From NCBI GenBank assembly GCA_964030475.1, contig CAXIPT010000003.1:11048405-11112404 (forward strand): a stretch of 64,000 nt of DNA, written 5' to 3'. Below the pieces are notes generated by a model. That model had not been told where the DNA came from, did not search any database, and saw only the letters and a program-made list of their open reading frames with translations. Positions 1 to 9,400 of this stretch are shown here, one piece after another (the first letter of the stretch is position 1; each line of letters starts with the position of its first letter). Position numbers and translations under genes: made by a program. This DNA is from Tethya wilhelma. Lineage: Eukaryota > Porifera > Demospongiae > Tethyida > Tethyidae.

Positions 1-14
1 TGTATAAGAGACAG
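1..14 (+). other. Tn5/Nextera adapter remnant
   Basis: The window opens with tgtataagagacag, which equals the last 14 bases of the 19-bp Tn5 mosaic end used in Nextera libraries. This is library sequence left on a contig end, not genome. Confidence 0.85.
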
Positions 15-180
15 TACGTTGCATAACGAATTAGAATTAATGCATCATTTTACAATTAATTCTTATGTCTATACACCATTAGCTCTACCATTTACATAGA
101 TCTATAAGGCATCATGCTGTAGATTGCATTCTAGCCTCTTAAAGTAGAAGTTTAGACTCAAAGGTCAGAGGTGAAATTAC

Positions 181-263
181 TGGAATGATACGTGACAGGA
201 CTGGAGCGATATGCGACAGAGTACTGGCGCGATGCGTGATAGCACTGGAGCGATACGCGACTT
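181..263 (+). repeat. Degenerate ~22-bp tandem repeat, about 4 units
   Basis: Units built on tggagcgatacgcgaca occur four times in a row (tggaatgatacgtgaca, tggagcgatatgcgaca, tggcgcgatgcgtgata, tggagcgatacgcgact). The block sits just upstream of the first ankyrin exon and replaces the intron block usually found before type-A exons. Confidence 0.6.
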
Positions 264-370
264 ACAGGGCCACCGTAGCCAAGGCTTGTGCACCAACGGT
301 GCTTAAGTTCATTGTTGTTAGTCTTCTGTTCATGTTGTGGTGTTATCAGTGTTGTGTTCTCACTCCACAG

Positions 371-469
371 GATGGTAAAACTCCTCTTTGGACTGCATCT
401 GCTGCTGGTAGAACAGATGTGGCAAAACTGCTCATTGACCATGGAGCCAATGTCAATCATCAAACCACT
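371..469 (+). CDS. Copy 1 exon, ankyrin type A
   Basis: The repeat begins [10 protein letters not shown] and ends [10 protein letters not shown]. It follows ctccacag and precedes gtatgttt, with phase 0 at both ends. The 63-bp intron that follows has no stop in the exon frame, so its retention would still join exon B in frame. Confidence 0.8.
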
Positions 470-3400
470 GTATGTTTAGTAACAATATCAATTCTTTGTA
501 CACTATTTCAGTGTCTGTCCATTCTCATTCAGGAAGAGCCTGGTAACTATCCTCTTACTGATGCAAGTGGAGGAGGACATCTTGACACTGTGAAGCTGTT
601 AATTAAGAGTGGTGCAAAGGTCAATGCTCAAAACAAGGTATAAACTAGAAATATGCAAGGCATTGTGGGGTGAGCCTTAGCAAGCACAGCATTTGCATGA
701 GTTGTGCAGCGAGTGTATGGAGAATATTTTTCAGAATGCCAATGGCATAGATCTGGCTGTCAATGTGAGTCCAAAACTGACACAAATGACTGTGGTATGA
801 GCGTCAGAAGTTCAACAGCTTACACGAAGGATTGCAATGAGATGTAAAGTCTACGGGAAGGGGTTGAACTTGATACCTCTATCTCTTTCCCTTTGACACT
901 GTATGTTGAGCTAGCCTGGCATCAGTGGCGTATCCAGCATGGTGCTCAGGGTGCTCGAGCACCACCCTGGCTCAGAGAATAATGACGTCATCGCGTAAAA
1001 GCAGCGCTCAAGACAAGCGCAGTTCAATGAATTATGCTTGAAATAAATAAAATATATAAGCTAATTAGACTTTAAATTCACTTTCAATAGTGAAATTTAC
1101 ATAAGATTGAAGAAAAAGCCGAAAAAACTCCAGAACACGATGCCATCTCAGGTGAGATCGCATGAATAACTATTAATAATTTTACTCACGTGATGCAAAA
1201 CTGGGCGTGGTTACCCCAAAATTTCCGGGCGCTCCGCGCCCGCATTTTATCAATACCCCCATAACTGAAATCCTGGATACGCCACTGGTCATCGCCGTTT
1301 TTTCCTTATTTCTGCCTATCTTTCTGTTTGGTGCTGCTGTTGAACTGTTTCTGTGCCTTTCTCTCATAAGGTACATGCTTAACATCTATCGTATTTTAAC
1401 TGTCTATAAGTCTCACAACCTCTAGCTATCATCTGATTTCTCAACTGTTTTGCTCTAGCAGAGCTGCCACTGTCTGCCATTCTTGAGTGTCTCGAAATTA
1501 AACACATACACATGCACTCAAACTTATGCGGATGCGTAAGTAATGCATGGAACATGGTGTGGATCGATCGTTGTCTTAGCTAGAAATTAGTACGTGAACG
1601 CACAAGACCCAACAATGACAGACGCTCCCAATGTACAACTCACTATATCTGGGGCTCGCTCAGGCTCGCCCTATTAATCGTACTACGGTATAACATTAGT
1701 AAGCATGTATAACAGAAATATCTGCAATGGCTACTTTCACTAAAATATTTCCTTGGTTAAAGACAGCTAGTGTATAGAGTTAATTTTCTTGTGTTAACAG
1801 TCAGTAAATTGTTCCAACCCACATTACATCACCACACCAACCATTAGTGTATAAACAGATTAAGTCATTGTTCACAATGGTTGATATTTTGTTGGAGTAC
1901 ATGTCTTTGAGCACCATGGCATGTCTGGTATTCTTGTGATAGTATTATGTGCATTGTGTGACGATCGTATGAGTACATGCAATCAAGGTCTGATTACTAG
2001 TTTCAATCCTCACATCATATGGTGCCTATTTCCTGTAGTGGTAGTTCATCCATAGTTGTTGTTTGTGGGAGTGTTTATGAACTGGTTTACTCATTGTCAA
2101 GAATTACACATTGTGTTCCATTCACTACAGGGTGGTACCACTCCCCTCTATGCTGCTAGTCAGGAAGGACACAAGGACATAGTGGAGGTTCTGTTGAATC
2201 ATGGAGCTGAAGTGGACCTCCCAAGCAAGGTGAGTGTATGTGATATGTATAGTGATTGAAGGAATGTGCCATACAGCTAGAGAGGGTTCTTTTGCTGTGA
2301 CAGTGTCATGGTGATGATGATAGTGTAGCAGAGAAGGGACTATGATGATAGGTTACACTCGCATGCACTGTATTGGCTCGTACCCAGGCCCCTCCCTCCT
2401 CAAAAAATAAGGAGGGAGAGGGCCTGGGAGCTCACATCACACACGTGACCAAAAAGATAGAACCTATAGGTAGAACCTACTTTAATGAGCGTGGGCACAT
2501 CATGAGCAAGCGCTTGGACTGCCCACGCATTTTGCGCCCCAAGGTTGCCGTATTTTCAGAACTTTAGCTTTACTGAAGCAAAATGCTAAGTCTATGTACT
2601 AAGAGTCCCAACATGGAGCAAAACAATTTTTTCAAGTAAGTTATGTGTCAGAACGTACCTGTGTCTTTGTTTTTATGATTAGTCGATTGAGCCGTATCCC
2701 ACTCTAAAATAATGCACTACTAGCACGTTGCTAGCTACTAAGCTACTAAATATACGCTAGCAAGCAAAAATACACTGTTGTTGAACGCTACAGCAGAGCA
2801 CTACCAACAAAATACCAGTTCAGTTTCTTTGCCGCTAAACTCGAGGGAAAAAAATCTAGATCAGCACGTGGATTGTGGTCGGTTTTGCCCACGCTCATTA
2901 ATTTTAGGTGCACGTGCGTGACGTGAGCTCCCAGGCTCTCTCCTTCCTTACCGTGAGTGAAAGGTCAAAGGAGAGAGCCTGGATACGAGGCTACTGTATT
3001 CCATGTTGGCAAGAAAGTAAAGTATACATGTGACATGCATATTGAGATGAGTGTTTCCACTAGCCCAATCTCTCTGATTGTCCGTGTTCCATTACGTAGT
3101 GCACCCATCCACATTGTGTCCTCCCAACCTCTGATCCTACTCTGTCACACTGATCTAGATTCCCACTTGGTAGTGCTTATGAATATTCATGAGCATGTAT
3201 TGTACACACCCATTAGTGATGGTTTTGAGGAATTTGAAGTGATTGATGAATGGAATGATCCTCTCTCTCCAGTTTAAACACTAGTCATTGTTGTTAGTCT
3301 TCTTTTCATGTTGTGGTGTTGTGTTGTGTTCTCACTCCACAGGATGGTGCCACTCCTCTTTGGGCTGCATCTGCTACTGGTAGAACAGATGTGGCAAGAC

Positions 3401-6400
3401 TGCTCATTGACCATGGAGCCAATGTCAATCATCAAACCACTGTATGTTTAATAACAATATCAATTCTCTTTGTACACCATTTCAGTGTCTGTCCATTCTC
3501 AATCAGGATGAGAATGGTAACTATCCTCTTACTGATGCAAGTGCAGGAGGACACCTGGACACTGTGAAGCTGTTAATAGAGAGGGGTGCAAAGGTCAATG
3601 CCCAAAACAAGGTATATATAGTATAACAATTAAATGTATTCAGTGGCGTAGCCAGGATTTTAGAAAAGAGGGGGCAATAAAAATATTGCGCGCAAATTTT
3701 GTGCGACCGGAAACCACACCCACTTAATTAGCTAATTTTAGCCCCTCCCGTTCATTAAACTGAACCGAAGCACGCACTCGCTAGATCGAACGCTCTCTAA
3801 AGTTTTGTAGCAGCAAAAAGAAAGCTTTTAAAAGTTGTTTTGCATTGAATTCTGGCCAAAGATCACTGTTAAGCAGCGTTGCTAAAGCAAGTGCACGAAA
3901 GAATAGTGCATTATAATACCAAAGCGTAAATTTCGCGACTGAAAAAAGGGGGGGCAAGCGCCTCCCTAGCCCCCCCCTGGCTACGCCACTGGTATTGATG
4001 TTCAATTTCATTTCACATGCATGTATAAGTTTTGAGCAGTTGTGTAAATTTTTTTGCTTGTTAATTCATGTTCCCTGTTCGTTAATTAGAGTGGTTCCAC
4101 CCCACTTACTTTTGCTAGTCAGGAAGGACACCAGGAGATAGTGACTGTTCTCTTGGAACATGGAGCTGAGGTCGACCTCTCTCACAATGTGAGTCTCAGT
4201 TCTGGCCGTACCCATATGTAGTCAATGCATGCATGCAGGTTTAGATGAGAGATGGAATTTCTTGTGGCTGATCCTATTATAGTGAATTAGACAGAAAATA
4301 AGCTCTCATTGCATGCTTGTCATGTGGGGGTGCTGCATTGTTACCGTGGATTTTTTTTTTTTTTCTTTTTTGGAATGCAATTTAATTGTCATGATGGNTT
4401 ACTTGAACACGGTTTCCAGAGAACCAGAAAGTGTGGAGCCAACTTTGACAGCACAAGGTTAGCCCTTTTCAAGGGAACTACATTCCTTGATACTCGTTTT
4501 TATCACAAATATGCCTAAACAAAAACTAGAAAGCTTTGAAACTTAGCATAAAAATTCACGTACTTCAACGTAGCAATCTTCTTGTAGATAGAGTTCAAAG
4601 GTCACTCATCTAGCCACGTGGCATTTAACGCGCATGCGCATTAGTTACTCTAGCATTACAATGCATATAGCTGCTACTCAAGCTTTTTGTAGGGACTAAC
4701 CAGTCTCTAACAGTCTTCACACTGTAGTGTTGAAAAAAGTGAATGAACAAGTAGCAAAAATTTCAAAAAAATTAACAGTGTAGGAATGGGCAGTGCTCTA
4801 AAAAGTATTGGAACAAGGCATGTCTCAATTTCGGGCACATGACTACTTCATTTTTTTTGTGTTCAAGTCTTGGCCAGTATATATAATCTAATCCTGCCTG
4901 CTATACTTCATTCCACTATTTAGCCAAGTGATAAGACTGGCAGAAATTTGAACCATTAGTATGTGATACTGTTGCTGATAAATTCATCTACATGCAAATA
5001 GTTGTGGAACCATTTACGATAATAATTGAGGGATCGAAAATGAAAATGAAGTAGTCATGTGCCCGAAATTGAGACATGCCTTGTTCCAATACTTTTTAGA
5101 GCACTGCCCATTCCTACACTGTTAATTTTTTTGAAATTTTTGCTACTTGTTATGAGAGAGGACTCCCCAGGATGAGGCTTAAGAGGACTCAGACACTCTT
5201 GTAGTTTGGTCTGACTACATATAATTTGCCTGATGAGATTGCATGCTTGTGATTTTGTGGTATGAGAGTTTGGTGCCTTGTGGTAGTGTTCTTTACTCAT
5301 TCACTCATGAATATTTATGTTTTGTTCCATTCACTACAGGATGGTAGGACCCCACTCTATATGGCTAGTCAGGAAGGGCACAAGGACATAGTGGAGGTTC
5401 TGTTGAATCATGGAGCTGAAATGGACCTCCCAGATGAGGTGAGTGTATGTGATATGTATAGTAATTGAAGGAATGTGCCACAACAGAGAGGGTCCTTTTG
5501 CTGTGAAGGAATGTGTAGAGAATGTATAGTGTCTGTCAGTGTCTGTATGGTGATGATGATAGTGTCACAGGGAATGGATTATGATGATACACTCGCATGC
5601 ACTGTATTCCATGTTGGCAAGAAAGTAAAGTACATGTGACATGCATATTGAGATGAGTGTTTCCACTAGCCCAATCTCTCTGATTGTCCGTGTTCCATTA
5701 CGTAGTGCACCCATCCACATTGTGTCCTCCCAACCTCTGATCCTACTCTGTCACACTGATCTAGCTTCCCACTTGGTAGTGCTTATAAATATTCATGAGC
5801 ATGTTCCCTACTATTGTACACATGCACCCATTAGTGATGGTTGTGAGGAATTTGAAGTGATTGATGAATGGAATGATCCTCTCTCTCCAGTTTGAACACT
5901 AGTCATTGTTGTTAGTCTTCTGTTCATGTTGTGATGTTATGTTGTGTTCTCACTCCACAGGATGGTAAGACTCCTCTTTGGGCTGCATCATGTGCTGGTA
6001 GAACAGATGTGGCAAGACTACTCATTGACCATGGAGCCAATGTCAATCATCAAACCACTGTATGTTTAATAACAATATCAATTCTCTTTGTACACCATTT
6101 CAGTGTCTGTCCATTCTCATTCAGGAAGAGCCTGGTAACTATCCTCTTACTGATGCAAGTGGAGGAGGACATCTGGACACTGTGAAGCTGTTAATAGAGA
6201 GGGGTGCAAAGGTCAATGCCCAAAACAAGGTATAAACTAAAAATATGCAAGGCAATGTGGGGCGAGCCTTAGTGAGCGCAGCATTTTGCATGAGTGTACA
6301 GCGAGTGTATGGAAAATTTTTGTCAGAATGCCAATGGCATAGATCTGGGGGTGTCTGAATTCAGTGGAGTGGAGTGGAGCGGTGGATTACTGGAATGGAA

Positions 6401-9400
6401 TACTGGACTGGAGCACTGGAGTGTTGCAGGCAACATCTAGAATAGATGACCTTTACCAATTTCCCAACTTTTCATACTAATGTGTTTGTACATGAAATAA
6501 AGATTAGAGTCTTGCAATAAAAATTGCAGTTAGAACAATATCTGCATGTTCATTCTTTTTTTAAAAGCTCTGTGTGAACAGGGAGTAGTTGGACAGCGTA
6601 CAAACTAATGCTTTCAGCATCACTGTCTTTGTCTTTGTTGCTGGATGGTATATACCTCATACCTACAGTCACAAAATATCTTATGACGACCACTGATTGA
6701 GAATGAGACTGGCGTTTAGAAAGTAAAAAGGAAAAAAAGAGGGAAAATAGCTTACGTAGGAGAGCCTGATTATATGCATGGGACCAGCCTCTGAAATTCA
6801 ATAAGTGTCTGACTCTCAGCATCATGGAACAGGATCCGAGGTCATCAACAAAGCGACTATTAGTGAGAACAACCCAAAAGATATGAACAAACGTGAATCA
6901 GACAAATCGCTGATGTATAATTTATACACTAACCTATATTTGTCTCCAGGCCGGAAGAGGTTTTACAGGAAACCTGTCCTCATGGACAGTACCGGCCAGT
7001 GGACCATTGCTTGGATGAGCATACCAAAAGGTATGTATTCTGGAAGCATAGATGACCCTATTTTGTTGGATGATACCCTACGTTCAGCTTAATTGATGGA
7101 ACTAAATTCACATACACTGCGCCAGTCCAACGCAAGACTTGTACACATGCACAGTTAGCTAGCTATATGGCTGTAACATATTATTAGCTATCCAGACGAC
7201 CTTTACCTTAAGGTGTAACAAACAGACCAAAGACTAACAGTCTGTAGAAACAACGATCAATGAGCTTCTGCAAGTGTAAAGGAAAGCAAATGTGGCTAGA
7301 TATTATACGGATTCTATCACTCCAGTACTCCAGTCCAGTACTCCAGTTCAGTAATCCACTGCTCCACTCCACTCCACCGAATTCAGACACCCTAGATCTG
7401 GCTATCAATGTGAGTGCAAAACTGACACAAACGACTGTGGTATGAACATCAGAAGTTTAACAGCTTACACGAAGGATTGCAATGAGATGTAAAGTCTACA
7501 GGGAGGGGTTGAACTTGATACCTCTATCTCTTTCCCTTTGACACTGTATGTTGAGCTAGCCTGGCATCACCATATTTTTCCTTATTTCTGCCTATCTTTC
7601 TGTTTGGCGCTGCTCAGTGTTGAAATGTTTCTGTGACTTCCTCTCATAAGGTATGCTTAGCATCTATCTTATTTTAACTGCATGTCTAAGTCTCACAACC
7701 TCTAGCTATCATCTGATTTCTCAAACTGTTTTGCTCTAGCATGCAGAGCTGGCACTGTCTGCCATTCTCGAGTGTCTCGAAAACACGTACACACTCAAAC
7801 TTATGCGGATGCATGAGTATTGCATGGTACATGGTGCGGATCGATCGTTGTGTTAGCTAGAAATTAGTACGTGACGCACAAGACCCAACGATGACAGACA
7901 GATAGACGCTCTCGACGTACAACTCACTATCTGGGGCTCGCTCAGGCTTGCCCCACTTATTTTAATATTTTGAAAGCTACCATTCAATCTTACTATATTC
8001 AGTAGTAAGCACGTATAACAGAAATATCTCCAATAGCTATACTTTCACTGAAATATTTTCTTGGTTAAAGACAGCTAATTTTCTTGTGTCAACAGTCAGT
8101 AAATTGTTCCAACCCACATTACATCACCACACCAACCATTAGTGTATGAACAGATCAAGTCATTGTTCACAATGGTTGATATTTTGTTGGAGTGTCTTTG
8201 AGCACCATGGCATGTCTGGTATTCTTCTGATAATGTTATGTGTATTGTGTGACGATCGTGTGAGTACATGCAATCAAGGTCTGATTACTAGTTTCAATCC
8301 TCACATCATATGGTGCCTATTTCCTGTAGTGGTAGCTCATCCATAGCTGTTGTTTGTGGGAGTGTTTATGAACTGGTTTACTTATTGTCAAGAATTAGAC
8401 ATTGTGTTCCATTCACTACAGGGTGGTGTCACTCCCCTCTGTCTTGCTAGTCAAGAAGGACACAAGGACATAGTGGAGGCTCTGTTGAATCATGGAGCTG
8501 AAGTGGACTTTCAAGACAAGGTGATGGCCAAATTAATTTCTCATTCCCCAATACTGTGTGCCCATGCATGGACCTGCTAGCATAGTCAGCAAAGATTGTG
8601 TATAGGTTGTGTCAATCAGTGGAGTGAAAGGAGTTACACAGATTGTGCACCATGCATTGAGTAACCAGTTCACAAGAATGATTTTGTGTGTCATTCTTAT
8701 GTTCCTCACTGTATTATGAGAGAGGACTCCCCAGGATGAGGAGGACTCAGATACTCTTGTAGTTTGGTCTGACTACATATTATAATTTGCCTGATGAGAT
8801 TGCATGCTTGTGATTTTGTGGTATGAGAGCTTGGTGCCTTGTGGTAGTGCTCATTCTCTCATGAATATTTATGTTTTGTTCCATTCACTACAGGATGGTA
8901 CCACCCCACTCTATATAGCTAGTCAGGAAGGACACAAGGACATAGTGGAGGTTCTGTTGAATCATGGAGCTGAAGTGGACCTCGCAGATAAGGTGATTCA
9001 ATTATGTTTACCGTAAATCACGAAATGCTCAGGGTCATTAAGGACAGTTTAATCTCAAATTGGAATGAATTTTTGGTGTATTTTGGATGCAAGTATTTTC
9101 ATAATCTAAATAACTCTGAATAAAGAGTGTATATACATTTGAATTATAGTCTATTCTGAATATTTGTAGCCATTAATTAACCACAAATACTTAATTAATT
9201 AGGAATAAATGAATATTTAATTAGCCATACAAAAACAGCTAAATTGGGATTTCCAACATTAATGCCCATGCTGACAAGTGGCCTTAAGTAGTTCAAAATA
9301 AACTTTTGGTAGCTGTCTAAGTTTTCATCGGAGGGAATCTGCATTTGTAAAGTATTTAGTGAGTTAGCTGCAAAAAAGTGTTTTTTTATGGTTTGGGGCA

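Noticed and set aside
2957..3277. Independent small gene encoding a ~100-residue protein ending NDPLSPV
   Set aside because: It is intron sequence repeated before each type-A exon and carries stops in other copies.
6805..7092. 95-codon frame starting [10 protein letters not shown] as a host gene
   Set aside because: It lies wholly inside the MULE-like element and has no recognisable domain; retained only as element content.
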